DNA of 64,000 bases from Prostheceraeus crozeri (lineage: Eukaryota; Platyhelminthes; Polycladida; Euryleptidae): positions 5,001-69,000 of the forward strand of contig CAJQUW010007964.1 in the NCBI GenBank assembly GCA_907163375.1. Direction: 5' to 3'. The translations under genes were made by a program, and so were the position numbers. The notes beneath the pieces are model-generated. The model was not told the DNA's origin. It did not search any database and saw only the letters and a program-made list of their open reading frames with translations. Below are positions 24,081 to 35,476 of the stretch, piece after piece (the first letter of the stretch is position 1; each line of letters begins with the position of its first letter).

Positions 24081-25290
24081 ACAAAATTTATTGCTACTCT
24101 CAGTCACTCACTCATTCCGCTTTACGGCTGTTTCCTCGCTTGTGCAGGGGTTGGCCGGTTACTCCACTTGACAGCTGCATTCTCCATCGATCTCGATCTT
24201 AAGCATCCGCCTTCGTAAGTCCAACTGCACGCATGTCCTTCTCCCCCATATGGCACCATGTTGTTCTTGGCCTTCCCCTTTCTCTTGTTCCGGGAACTTT
24301 CATCTCATACACTTCTTCACCCAATCAGCATCATCCTTTCGCAGCACATATCCCATCCATCTCAAGCGACCTTTACGTACCATTTCCGTCAGCGAAACCA
24401 ATCCCATTCGCCTCAGCAACTCATCACTTGGTAGTCTGTCTCTCAGGCTTACTCGTATACCATACATCTAGTGTATCATTTTTCGTTAAGTCCACTCCAA
24501 CCTCATCATTTGTTCCACTGTCGTTCCTTAGATATCGCTTCCATATACCATCAAGTTTCGAATACAGGCAGCACAGACCTTTCCCTTTACTCTCAATGGT
24601 ATGTCCTTCTTTCCCAGAAAACCCAGCAGCTCCCTGAATTTGTCCTACGCACAACGTACTCTTACTAACGATGCCGTGTTCGCACCTCTGTTTCCATTTA
24701 ACACATCACCGAGATAGCGAAACGAGCCCACTCTGTTAATGCTGACTGCATCCGACAGCTTCAGTTCCGTATATTGATATGCGTTTCCTCCATTCTGCTC
24801 TTCGCATCTGCTACATCGGAATGCTGTAGCATGCTGATAGCTTCGAATAGGAACACGCAACCCAGAACATCGTCCGTGAGTCCAGCCTTCACACTCTGTG
24901 CATTGGATCGAATTCACGCCTACTCCTCTTCCACAAACAGCACATGGCAATTCTCCTGATCTCTCTTCTGTGCCACAGTTTCTGCCTATCATCATCTTGG
25001 TCTTTCCGATATTCTACTTTAATCCTTTTGACTCTAGCCATTCTTTCCATCTACATACTTTCTCTTTCAATCCGTCAATGCTTTCGGCCACCAGCACCAA
25101 GTCATCTGCATACAGTATTTCCCAAGACAGACCCTCTCTCACTTCACTTGCCAAGACTGCCATCACTGCCACGAACAAAAATGGACTCAGAAGAGAGCCT
25201 TGATTCACGTCCATTCCAACATTGAGGTCTTCACTAACCCCGTTGAAGAAGGTATTATTGAAATATATGTATTGAAGATACACGAAAGGT
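24081..25290 (-). pseudogene. LINE RT with PHD-like finger, 3' part
   Basis: Minus strand: VNQGSLLSPFLFVAVMAVLA and WEILYADDLVLVAESIDGLK (catalytic YADD, near 25105), WKEWLESKGLK, then a PHD/RING-like finger (CAVCGRGVGVNSIQCTECEG, W.H..CSG, CSRC) near 24820-24935. After it come SFRYLGDVLN and the C-terminal domain, with the block GRLRWMGYVLRKDDADWVKK and RGRPRTTW about 24250-24330. LINEs with a cysteine finger between the RT and the C-terminal domain are known from molluscs, ticks and other invertebrates. Frames shift at least three times. The 5' half, including the endonuclease, is absent, as expected for 5'-truncated insertion. Confidence 0.8.
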
Positions 25291-26449
25291 TACTTCATGG
25301 TGACCGCGATCAGTAAATGTCAGTAAATTGTCAGTATTTTTTTTGTCTCAGCAAAATGTTAAATTTTTATGTTTGTCACTAAAATTTCAAAAGCTAGATT
25401 TTTTCAAAAGAAATCTTGTAATTTTTTTCTGAATTATTTATTTTAGTATCTTCAGTGAATTTCTGAATTGGCTAATTACTGATAATGCACTTTTTACAGA
25501 ATCTAGATAATCCATTGTAATTGTGATGCAGCGTCGGAATGCTAAAATTTCTATCCAGTATTTTCGACATTATATTTATTGATGCATGCATAGGGCCTAT
25601 AGAATATTCTAGGATATGGTTGAACTCCAATGTTAAGTTGAACGTCGATGTTAAGGACCAGGTATAGTGTGCGCTGAAATAGGTTGATTTTGGTGTTGTG
25701 CTGGTGGTATTCTGACATCAGGTAGGACTCTACATCGATGAAGTTAATCGTACAACGAAATTGTGAAATTTAACTTAACTTGACCACGATACAAAATTTC
25801 CCAATTGATTCATATTTTACGAATTCCAGTTTTTATGCATTCAGGGGAGAGAATCTTCAGGATTTATTCCGAATTTCAGATTTTTAGCGGCTATCTGGGT
25901 CATTTCTGAGATTCTCCAGAAAATGCAATAAAAGTAGGTGGGTTAAGGTATGTGGGCCCTAAGATGGAATGACATCCTCATGAAGTAACGCATGTTCCGG
26001 TCGGAAGACTTCTTCATGATGCGTTGCTTAAGACCTCTCTGATCACAAGGCATGACAATTGATATTATCCATAAGTCCCCTTTAGCCACTCATAGGCCCC
26101 TCTGGCGAGTGGCCCTCACGCCTGTGGCACTTTAAGAAGCATAAAAGTCTACTAGTTGCACTCCCAAATGGCTGGAGCACATAATTAGATTTATCTGCGC
26201 GCGCTTGGGTTTCTAGAATGGAAGTAACGCATCTGTCCTTTACATCGAAATAACACATCACAGAATTAGACCACTGGCTCCTATTCGAATGGCAAACAAT
26301 GTCAGCCGGCTGTAGACACCAACCAGTGAATGAGTGGCGTGCGTGCTATCACTTCGCACACACCAAACACACATAACTGTCTGACTATCATTCAGCATAT
26401 GCACTATGCAGTGAGGAATGCTTAGAAGAGGATGTTGAAATCATCAGGT
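25291..26449. other. Non-coding, nothing recognised
   Basis: AT-rich and repeat-poor; no supported gene. Confidence 0.35.
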
Positions 26450-26745
26450 GAACTCGTTTTTGTGAGCCTGCTGTTTTTTTTTTAGTAATGATCGGAAGGA
26501 CCAGCATCATGGAGAAAACTTGTGCGAATGATATGAATTCTTCGAATCTGAAGGAATCGTTGCAATCGAAGCACTTCGATAGAATTCACAGTAATCCGCA
26601 AGCGACGCACGACTTTCCCCCTATCTTTGTAGGGTATTAGGAATTTTTTTTGCCCACTTACCAAGTTCTCGCATGTGCCATCGTTTTGAATTAGTCTTCA
26701 CTTCTAGCAAACTGAAAGATTAAACAATTTAATTTTGTGGGCTGG
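26450..26745 (+). repeat. Dispersed repeat, copy 1
   Basis: About 290 bp clearly similar, in direct orientation, to 40920-41215. Shared blocks include GAATTCTTCGAATCTGAAGG, TTTGCCCACTTA, GCATGTGCCAT and ACTTCTAGCAAA. No coding potential or terminal repeats; family unknown. Confidence 0.75.
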
Positions 26746-27884
26746 AGGTTTCGAGGAGCTGAAAATATCTGCGAGTGATGCTCACGATCGTTCTCGATGG
26801 AGAAGTCTCACATCGTCCAACCCTCAACAGAAGAGGAAAAGAAGACATTAAAAGGAGAAAGTAATGTAAGTAAGTAAGGGCTGGAGGTTTCGCCTGCGGC
26901 GCTTTGCTTCAATATGGTTGAGCCCTAATTAATTACTATCTGTGGCCTTAGTGCATCAATAAACCAATGTATTTTCAGTCGCAGCATAGGGACTAAAGTG
27001 TGTTGGCACATTAAGATTCATAACTATTTTTAATTGACTCTTGGATTACTTGTAATCATATCAAAACTGAAAAAGGCCCCAGAAAATAAAATTAACGTAT
27101 GGGCTCCCTAGACGAGATCCTCCGAATTTTTTGTGACACTGCGTTCTCATCCATGTATAGAGCATATCCTGGGCCTAAGTATCAGTTAATGTCAGTAAAT
27201 TTCTAACTCAGTGTTGCACGGTCACCATGTTACTTTCTTTCACCAATTGAGTTATAACTTGAATTGTCTTTGTTGTATCATGAATCACTGATGCAAAAAC
27301 ATTACTCAATTTTATGAGGCACAGAAGTCTTTGCTTTACACGCTGGAATATGAGCAATATGATGGCACAAAAATTAAACTCGAATGCTCAATCCATTTCC
27401 TTCTCGCTATGAATATATTTTTCTGCGTGAACGTAAACTTGCAGGTAACCATAGACTGGGCCAGTTCATGCTAAGTCGCATTGTGTTCGATGCCATGCTG
27501 AGCATGAGATTTATCATAATATCGTATTACATAGGTAATAAGTTCTTTGACTCTCAATTCACTGTTTTTCAAATGCGTGTTTTCGTTGGATTGTTGTACA
27601 TAAATAAAACGTATCCAAAAGGTTGTGTATTGCTTCGGTGCGGTGTTAGCTTTTTGAAATTCCTGGATATGAAAACTACGTGTTTCCACGTGTACCGCAA
27701 ACTCCATGCAGGTTTTATATCTTAAGATTGTGAACGCAGCGCAAAAGGTTTTGAAATATGTGTTCCAAAACTGCTGAAAATTCATTTTAGCATAATAATC
27801 TCGATATCCGGGACAATTTTATACTTTTCCGGGACAGTTAGCAGGTCTGCTCGTTAGATCTACTTCTCAATTTGTTTGCCTTGG
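26746..27884. other. Non-coding or unassigned open frames
   Basis: Overlapping open frames lie on both strands at 27384-27785 (113 codons plus, 104 codons minus). Neither shows a domain; at least one must be chance. The rest is featureless. Confidence 0.3.
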
Positions 27885-28740
27885 TTAGTAGTGAGATTTG
27901 TCCATTTCGTATTTAAGTTCAGCTTTCAAGAGAGATATATCAGCTTCCATTTTTTTCTCCAGATCCTTGTATTTCTTAACAACCATCTTTCGCTTTTCGT
28001 ATTTGGCTTTCTCTTCGGCTTTGGATTTTACCGATTCCAAGAATTTCATAAATTGCTGCCGCGATAACTTGCAAGATTGGACGATCTCTTCTGTAATTAC
28101 AAAATGCTCAATCCCACCAATAGCTATCATGTGATCATTTATAGTTCTTTTTACCGTCGATGAAGCCTCTTTATTGATTGAAAGTCCACGTTCTACTTGG
28201 GTCTGACCATGGGATAATATAAGTATGTCTTTTAGAAGGCACCATAGTCTTCTGAATTCACCTTTCTCGCTAATGGAGTTATGATTAAGTTTGTCAATCC
28301 GTTCATCTTCATTATCTATGAAAGTCGTACAATAACGAAATTCCTCTACCATCTTCCGAACTTGCTCATGAAGATCATCAAACTCGGAAGTTTTTGCAAG
28401 TCCAATGCAATTAGGATAACTCTTGACTTTCTAAAAGCGACGCCATGTTTTTTTAACTGAATGTTATTTGATGTGCTGCGGACTGAAACAACTTAACTCT
28501 TTGACAATTCCGAATGACACCGGAGATTTTTCTTGCAAGCCTGTGACCACAATAATGAATATTAGTTTACAATGTGCTGTGAATAGAAACACATCAGCTG
28601 CATAACACGGGTTTTCATTTTGTACCCTTCTGACCTCTTCCTCAACTTGGTATCCGAGCTGCATATCTGACAACGATTTGTGGTTGCTCTCATTTTTTAG
28701 ATCGATTTTTGAACGCTTCTTAAAGTCGGCTTTCTCCAAA
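27885..28740 (-). pseudogene. hAT-like transposase C-terminal fragment
   Basis: Two minus-strand open pieces. 28739-28464 carries LQEKSPVSFGIVKELSCFSP. 28352-27885 carries RRLWCLLKDILILSHGQTQV followed by ERGLSINKE, then a helical, Lys/Glu-rich tail. The 'LSHGQxxVERGxSxNKE' signature resembles the hAT dimerisation motif and occurs in a widespread family of uncharacterised transposon-derived proteins in cnidarians and other invertebrates. The frame is broken between the pieces. N-terminal catalytic parts are not seen, though weak open frames continue to about 29044. Confidence 0.55.
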
Positions 28741-29112
28741 AGTTTTGATTTTACGAATCAAGACATCAGCTTCACTATCATGTTGAAGAGGTCGTTCTGC
28801 AAGCTCAAGATCAGTGTTTTCTGATTCTGATATTTGCGCAGAAACCATTTGACGGCTCGCGCGATTGATTAGATGAAAAGTAATTTAGCAGCACCGAAAC
28901 ATCATTTATCCAGTTTTCAATAACGGTGAACGACTTCCTTTTTGGCTTTGTTGCCTTCTTTGATTTTACAGCTTTTATGCATTGAGTCCGTTGGAACGTA
29001 TGGCAGATAAAAGGGGCGTTTTCCTCCAACGATGGGAGCACCAATTTAGTGGGTGAGGTGTTTCTCCACTTACCTCTTCATAGTCTCTTTGACGGGCTGG
29101 ATCATTTTCATA

Positions 29113-29341
29113 CAGTGTTGTGTAGCAAAATTGTCCGACCCAATCAAATTTGTAAAATAGTGTGATTATCCTCATTAGACATTTATTAATACAAATCAAT
29201 GTCGAACAAGCATTATAGTCTCGTAAGAATGGTCGGAAAAATGCAAGAATAAGCAAAACTAAAAAGCGTGTGATGCCACCTTTAGAGCACTGTATTTTTT
29301 GAAAAATTAACATGAGTGGGCAATTTTGCTGCACAACACTG
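29113..29341. mobile_element. 229-bp TA-flanked MITE (Tc1/mariner type)
   Basis: The left end CAGTGTTGTGTAGCAAAATTG and the right end (reverse strand CAGTGTTGTGCAGCAAAATTG) differ by one base. Both are flanked by TA (29111-29112 and 29342-29343), as expected for Tc1/mariner-mobilised MITEs. A truncated relative lies at 23418-23502. Confidence 0.85.
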
Positions 29342-29344
29342 TAA

Positions 29345-29880
29345 GCAAATTTGTGCTTGTTTTGCATGAAACTTCACGGAATGACAAATACGTCGGTTAA
29401 TATGCATCACATTCAAAGCGGCCGTCTCCGCAATTAGAACTTCTCAAAATGAATAAGACGTGATTTACGAACTGCGCCATGACACTGACACGAGTTAGTG
29501 AAAGGATACGCTGACGCCCTGAGAAAAAGTGCGAAGTTATATTAAACATCTACAGTACATCAAACAATAATATATGACAAAAGCACAATTCGCAATTCAA
29601 AGTCAGTGCTTGGTTGCTCCTCCATTTGCTGAGATGACGTTGTCGCATCTTGAACGCATAGAGCGAATGAATCCTTGTACTCGGAATTGTGGGATCCCAT
29701 TCCTTCATTATGGCAGGCATCAGATCCGTTTGCGTCTGCATTCCGCGGCGGACAATCCCTCTGCCAAAGTGATCCCATATCTGCTCGATCGGGTTCAAGT
29801 CGATATTCACAAATGTATTTATCATTCCTTGAAGTTTCATGCATAACAAACACAAATTTGCTTAGTAGCCTAGAACAGTT
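29345..29880 (-). pseudogene. Tc1 transposase C-terminal remnant with inverted repeat
   Basis: Minus strand: DLNPIEQIWDHFGRGIVRRG continues as MKEWDPTIPSTRIHSL, the last acidic catalytic block (NPIE) and C-terminus of Tc1 transposases, at about 29560-29790. The sequence just upstream of that block (29815-29875) is repeated inverted at about 29342-29405 (TTGCATGAAACTTCA(C/A)GGAATGA). This suggests rearrangement rather than simple decay. The rest of the transposase is absent. Confidence 0.7.
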
Positions 29881-30596
29881 GTAATATTGATATTTGTTTG
29901 GTGTACGGAACTTTTGCAAGCCCGTGTACGCTGATTTTGTATATTATAGCGAACTATGTATAATAAATTTTAGATATTCTGATTCTGATAGCAAATTTAC
30001 TACTGATTTCGATGAAAACAAGAACAAAAACAACTAAAAGCCTGCTGCCTTCAGAGTAATTTTGGTTCAAATCCTTCTTAAATAGGCTAAGACACATCCA
30101 CTTTTTATGCCTCATGAAATCGGGAGATCGAAATAGTTTGTCCGATGATTGACAGTCGCAGAAATCGAAGTCCAATGTGAAAAGCCAATTCCAAATTTTG
30201 GCGAAAACCGCGCGGCAAAAATTTGCGTGTGTGAAACATCACTAGGCCTTAGTGTACATGTCTTTGACTCAATTTTTCTCCTTCATTAATTCGTCATTTG
30301 GAAATATTACACACTGCTCGACTCTACACGACCTAAATTTACTGCGTACTAATTAGTTTTGATACGCGGAAGGACCCATGTACAGATGATCTTTCGTTTT
30401 TCATTTTGCAAAATGATGGCATTCATATGCTGCCGAGCGTTTTCGGCTAGCGTCCACCAGCCATGTTCATGACAAATTAACAAACACGGCTTGTACGGAC
30501 ACTCGCACTCAGAATTTTTTTAATTTTAAACCCCTATATAAAATAAAATAAAATACAAATCGAATATTGTCAATCACTGTTCATCAAGCCGTCCAG
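29881..30596. other. Non-coding, nothing recognised
   Basis: AT-rich with no supported feature. Confidence 0.35.
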
Positions 30597-30950
30597 CTAG
30601 TCGAATATCGATAGCGTTGCCGCGGACGATAGCAAGAGATAGCCGCTGAGAGAGCCACTCTCTCTCTCTCTGCTATCATTGCGTTGCAACGCAATACGTC
30701 GTCCAATTTCTTTGAGGAATGGTAGTGTCAGTGGCCCGATGACACCAGACGTTTCGACGGCTACGGGTTGGACGACAAAGCGATCGGCTAAGGCGGCGTA
30801 CTTGGAAAGCTTTGCCTTCTCCGCTTTGGTGGCAGCGGAACCAGCCTCCACTGCTGAGCCGTACACGTTAGTAGACGAGAAAGAGTCGACGCAAGTTGCG
30901 TCCCAGACTAGCGACTTTCCTTGAGAAAAGCACTCAGAATACCACAGCAA
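30597..30950 (-). pseudogene. Transposon-derived ORF fragment, LVWDATC family
   Basis: A 117-codon minus-strand stretch with GKSLVWDATCVDSF, AGSAATKAEKAKLSKYA and VVQPVAVETSGVIGPLTLPF followed by LKEIGRRIALQR. This arrangement is shared by many uncharacterised proteins annotated next to reverse transcriptases in marine invertebrates. The spaced acidic residues hint at a PD-(D/E)XK-like fold, which is my inference. The parent element class is uncertain. GC content is higher than in the surroundings, and a CT microsatellite lies at 30657-30670. A fossil fragment. Confidence 0.5.
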
Positions 30951-31205
30951 TCAATGCAGCCGATCAATCAGACACTATATGAATGCTTATGCACAACGAT
31001 CTCGTCACACATGAAAGTTAAACAATAAATAGTCACGCGTAAATAGTCACATGCAACTAACAATGGACAACAAGATGATTGACTACAGCGCTCCACACTG
31101 ATGTACGTTGCAGGAACAAGATATGAAACACGTAGAAAATATGCAAAATACTTATGATGCGTGAAACAAAGCGAAACAGAAATTCAAACACAATATCGTT
31201 TAATG

Positions 31206-32294
31206 CAGGGTTTTTTTTAAGGTTTCGTTTACCCGCCCACTCCCAAATTCTACCAGCCAATCTAAAACAAAGCAAAACAAGGCTTGTAGATCTTTCTTTC
31301 AATTTCCTTTCCAGCTGTAAAAAGAAAGCGGAAACAAAGTTGCATCTTTTGAATATTCAGCAAATTAGAGGTGGTGGTACAATATATGCCTACATGACGT
31401 ACATGCACTAAAATGTGCACAGCAACAATTGCTGGATAAGATGGAGAGGAAAAGTAGAAAATTGTCTCTTGAACTTGCAGTAAAAACATATATGGTAAAT
31501 GCATGATACACTACATATTTCACAGTGAATATGGCAAACTGCAATTTATATAAAGACAAATTACATTCTGCAACGTCATTCCTCATCGACAAGAGCCTAT
31601 TGATGATCAACGAAACAGTGCCGCATATCAATGAGAAGTGAAGTTAAAGAATGTAAATAACCGTTGATAAGCGATGAATGTGTTAATTGCACTGCAAAAG
31701 TCTGAAAATTGCTTAGTTAAGTCATGGATGATGAAAAGTTTTGTTACAATTATTACTTAAAAATTGAATATGCCTAGTTTCTCTTTAACGATCGAAATTT
31801 ATTGTCAACTACGTATAGGGGGCATACATACATGTACTGTACAGTTGTACACCTCCATAACTTTCAGCGATGGAAATTCTATAAATGAAGTAAGCTATGT
31901 GAGACAAGAAAGCACCACTGCGATGTATTTCTTCATTCGCAACCAGTAAAATTTATTTTGGCATGGTCCACTACATGACTACATAGTATATCCGTTTTGA
32001 TAACTTCCTACTTTTAAATGCGTGTGAGTGAAGGAAAGTTTTTGTACTTGTTAACTTGACGATGGTTGCGAATCGCATAATCAAACATAAATAGGTTTCG
32101 TATAGATTATCCACACCTGAAATAGGGTTGGGTTTAATAATTTTTAAATTCGAATTATGCGAATAATTCGAATTATTCGCCTTATGTGAAAAACAACATG
32201 GACAGTGGTCCGAGTTGACATCCAAAATTTACCCGCCCATTTGAAATTTTTACCCGCCCAAATCGGGCGCGTATATCGCCTTAAAAAAACCCTG
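31206..32294. mobile_element. Non-autonomous hAT-type element, 1.09 kb
   Basis: The left end CAGGGTTTTTTTTAAGG and the right end CCTTAAAAAAACCCTG are inverted repeats, bounded by a perfect 8-bp duplication GTTTAATG (31198-31205 and 32295-32302). The subterminal motif ACCCGCCCA recurs near both ends (31233; 32231 and 32252). No transposase is recognisable inside; short open frames on both strands are unconvincing. Confidence 0.9.
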
Positions 32295-32302
32295 GTTTAA
32301 TG

Positions 32303-32689
32303 CGATGTTCATGTTCTAGCTCGTCAGAATTCAGACTTCAATTTGCATTACGTTCAATGGAAAATTGATCTCTTATCTCTCGAGATTAGTTCTGGGCGTG
32401 ACAATCAGTATTGACGTAGGTCATGTCTAGACCCAAACACGCAGACAAAGCAAATTGTCTCTGTGGTTGCCACAAACTGAGTGATCATCATGCGATCTGC
32501 CGGACCATGTATGTGCTGTGTCTGTTAGTGAATTGAAAGTATAAACCGGAGATTTCTATGGCGGAGACTGTTCACTGTTGCTTAATACATGTCCCTTAAA
32601 TTCATCAGTAAAACCGAAATATAATAAACCGAAGCCGGTTTTTCACTAAAACCGAAACATATTAGTGTCAGAACTAGTGACGTTTTCTT
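32303..32689. other. Non-coding, nothing recognised
   Basis: No supported feature. Confidence 0.35.
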
Positions 32690-33620
32690 CCTAAATTTGC
32701 GCACTAGCTTCTAGTCCGAAAGCTACTGGCACTTTCTTCCTAATTTCGCGAGCCATCTTCTTGTCATTTGTAATTTGTAGATTGTCACCCAACATCAGTA
32801 AACGACAATTCTTAAGCTATTCTTCTTGTCTTCTTGCAAGTTACGGAGCGTCAAACATGACAAAATCCCATTTGTTTATGTAGATCCATGTGCTCCCTGG
32901 TTTATTAATGATCAAACATTCATTTAATCACTCAAAATGAGATCTGCCATTTTTCTGATTATGATTGCACTTTTAAGGCAGACGTCTTCCAGAGTTAAGG
33001 ATAATATGTATGTAATGACAGCCCATGTTGTTGTTGCAGATAAACAGGCAGACTGTCCTGATCACAAAATGATATTCGCATAAATGATTGTAGGTAGACC
33101 ACGATTTCAGTAACTTGATTCTTCTTAAGATTTAGCAACATTTACCTAGATCAGTGTCTAACCGAGCAGTTGCTAAACATATGTTGAACTGATTTCTAGC
33201 AGATCATAATTAGCTTTGACCTAACGAGATGAAATGGTTCGTTAGAAACTGAAGCAATCAGCAAGAATGACCGAAATAAATCATGCACGAAGTGATTCGC
33301 ACTTGTCGAAATGGAATTGAAGTAAGAAGTCGAATTGAAGAAGAAATAAGAATCGTCTATCTCATTTCACAATCCTCTGCTAAATTCATGTCTTCATTCA
33401 ACTTAACTCATTGTACCCCTAACAAATTCTGTGAATATTATTTTGTGATCAGGCCAATATGTATGTTTATCTGCAACAACAACATCGATTGCAAGACGTT
33501 TTCATTATCTTCAAGAGCTATTCGGGCAAGCTGGCGGACACGAGGAACATTGCATTTCTGCCCTACTGTGGAAGATGTCTGCCCTAAAACTGCAGTCAAA
33601 ATCATGAGAATGACAATATA
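32690..33620. repeat. Element with long inverted repeats, copy 1
   Basis: 32690-32965 is the inverted counterpart of 40082-40345 (for example AGGAAGAAAGTGCCAGTAGCT there). 33060-33560 matches 38100-38434 plus 39853-40080 in direct orientation. Within this copy the left part (33030-33070) and 33430-33490 are also inverted relatives (TTTATCTGCAACAACAACA). Together the copies fit a foldback-like element with inverted ends of about 265 bp, each copy having lost or rearranged one end. No coding gene. Confidence 0.65.
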
Positions 33621-33910
33621 AAAATTAAAAAATGGTTGTGAGATTGGTGACACTTAAACTAATATCACTTCACACAGATCAATTTATGGAATCTTCATTT
33701 ACTCTTTGACCGCTATTTTTGTATTACTTTTCTGCAGGTTTGTGCTCATTTAATTTTTACTCTTCTGATTACATTTACAAATCTACATTATGTCATTTAA
33801 AGCTGGAACATGATGCGAATGCCATACAATTTTTAGTAAAGTATTGAAATGGTTTCGATAAACTTAATTGTGCAATAAGTCTACCGGTCATTAGATGTCA
33901 AAAGGCTAAA
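33621..33910. other. Non-coding, nothing recognised
   Basis: AT-rich, no feature. Confidence 0.35.
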
Positions 33911-35125
33911 TACAGGGTGATTTTAAAGTCCTTACCTGGTTTTAAATCAATGTCACGGACGCTAAATTTATCGGATCGCCAATTATTTTACACCAAAATG
34001 TACCTGAAGCTCCAAAGTTTTATGTGGTATATTGATTATTATGTATACGCGTTGGTATTTGGAAGACCAGTGTCACAAATCAAAAATAACAAATTGAGTA
34101 TATTAAGTTCTTGAACCTCGACTACGAAACTGGTATAACGCTACTTCACTTTATCCTAACATGAGAATTCAACATTCAAATTGATGTGCGTCACTGGAAG
34201 GAATTCAAATAATTTATTTCATTGTGTATGGTATCACACCATTGCTAAATGACAATAGAACTCAATGATATCTTAACTCACAAATCACATTATCGATAAA
34301 AAATTCAAACATCGTCAACTTAAGCATTTAATAAACAAACGGTTGTTGTCAAAACACAGCGTGATTGCATGTTAACAGAATGGTGACTGTCGAAGGCTAT
34401 ATTAAAGTTGTTCTTCTTATGGCAAAATTTGATTCAGTGACATTAGTTGAAAGACATCCTAGAAATGAAGGGGTATGAAGCATTCGGACTCATAGGACCA
34501 TGAGATCAATCTTCAACAAGTTTAAGGAGACTGGTTCAGTTTTGGATGCACTCCGATGTGGTAGACCTCGCCGCTCTGACGACAAGATCGACAAGCAGCT
34601 GCGATTGCTGAGACTTCCTTCTCTACGGTTCGGAACGTGTTGCGGGAACGATTTTGAAGATGAAACCGTATAGACTTCTTTTTTCAGCAACTGTTCGCCG
34701 ATGATGAAGCCGCGAGAGCAACCATGTGCAGTGAATTCCAACGACCGATTGCCGCCGATGAGAATTTTTTGAGTAGACCATGTTTCTCTGACGAGGCTAC
34801 GTTCCATCTAAGTGGACGAGTCAACCGACATAATTGTGTGATATGGGATTCGAGCAATCCTCATACTGTTCAACAAGTACCGATCAAGTCTCCCGACATT
34901 ACTGTTTGGTGCGGTTCACTCTGTAATGAAGTCATAGGCCCTTTCTTCTTTGATTCGACTGTGACCTCCAAGTCCTACAAAGCAATGTTGGTGGACTTCT
35001 TCACTCCTCAACTGAAAAGTAGAATAAAATTTTCTACGACCATCTTTCAGCAGGATGGGGTCCTTCCCCATTGGTCCCTCGAGGTTAGATCTCTATTGCT
35101 CCAAAATTTCCCAAGAAGGTGGATG

Positions 35126-35476
35126 AACAACAATGAAATTAAATAAACAATAGATCAAATTGCCATGCAAAAGATGTGCGGCTGGTAGGATTCGAACCTA
35201 CGACCAAGGTTAACTAGACCTGTGCTCTAACCAACTGAGCTACGAGCCACTTACGCGACTCTGTCAATTGGCAAGATCAAACCCTCACCACCACACATCA
35301 GTTGTCAAGGCAATGATAATCAATGGATAAATAACACGTTACAATTGTGACCGCCGACATTAAGGCAAGTAGCGGGGATCGATTGTCCACCAAAGCATCT
35401 TAATCCATGTCGTGAATGCAATTAACAACAATGAAATTAAATAAACAATAGATCAAATTGCCATGCAAAAGATGTG
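35126..35476 (-). mobile_element. tRNA-Thr-like SINE with duplicated 53-bp tail
   Basis: A perfect 53-bp direct repeat, 35126-35178 and 35424-35476, flanks 245 bp holding a tRNA-like head. The repeat contains the SINE tail (minus strand CACATCTTTTGCATGGCAAT), also seen after the SINE head at 20.7 kb. So tail, spacer, tRNA head, tail occur in series on the minus strand. This could be a tandem SINE dimer with a 5'-truncated first unit. Confidence 0.75.
35178..35250 (-). tRNA. tRNA-Thr-like head of SINE
   Basis: Minus strand: TAGCTCAGTTGGTTAGAGCA (box A/D arm), an anticodon arm with AGGT/ACCT stem and loop CTAGTTA (anticodon AGT, Thr), and GTAGGTTCGAATCCTAC (perfect T arm, canonical box B). The acceptor stem pairs at 6 of 7 and one extra base precedes the D arm. 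The SINE context and the copy at 20.7 kb argue for a SINE head rather than a working tRNA gene, although box A and B look competent for RNA polymerase III. Confidence 0.6.

Noticed and set aside
27384-27785. Overlapping plus (113 codons) and minus (104 codons) frames
   Set aside because: No recognisable domain, splice signals or homology cue; cannot decide which, if either, is real.
35178-35250. Functional nuclear tRNA-Thr gene
   Set aside because: Embedded in a SINE with repeated tail, acceptor mismatch and an extra base; a SINE head is the simpler reading.
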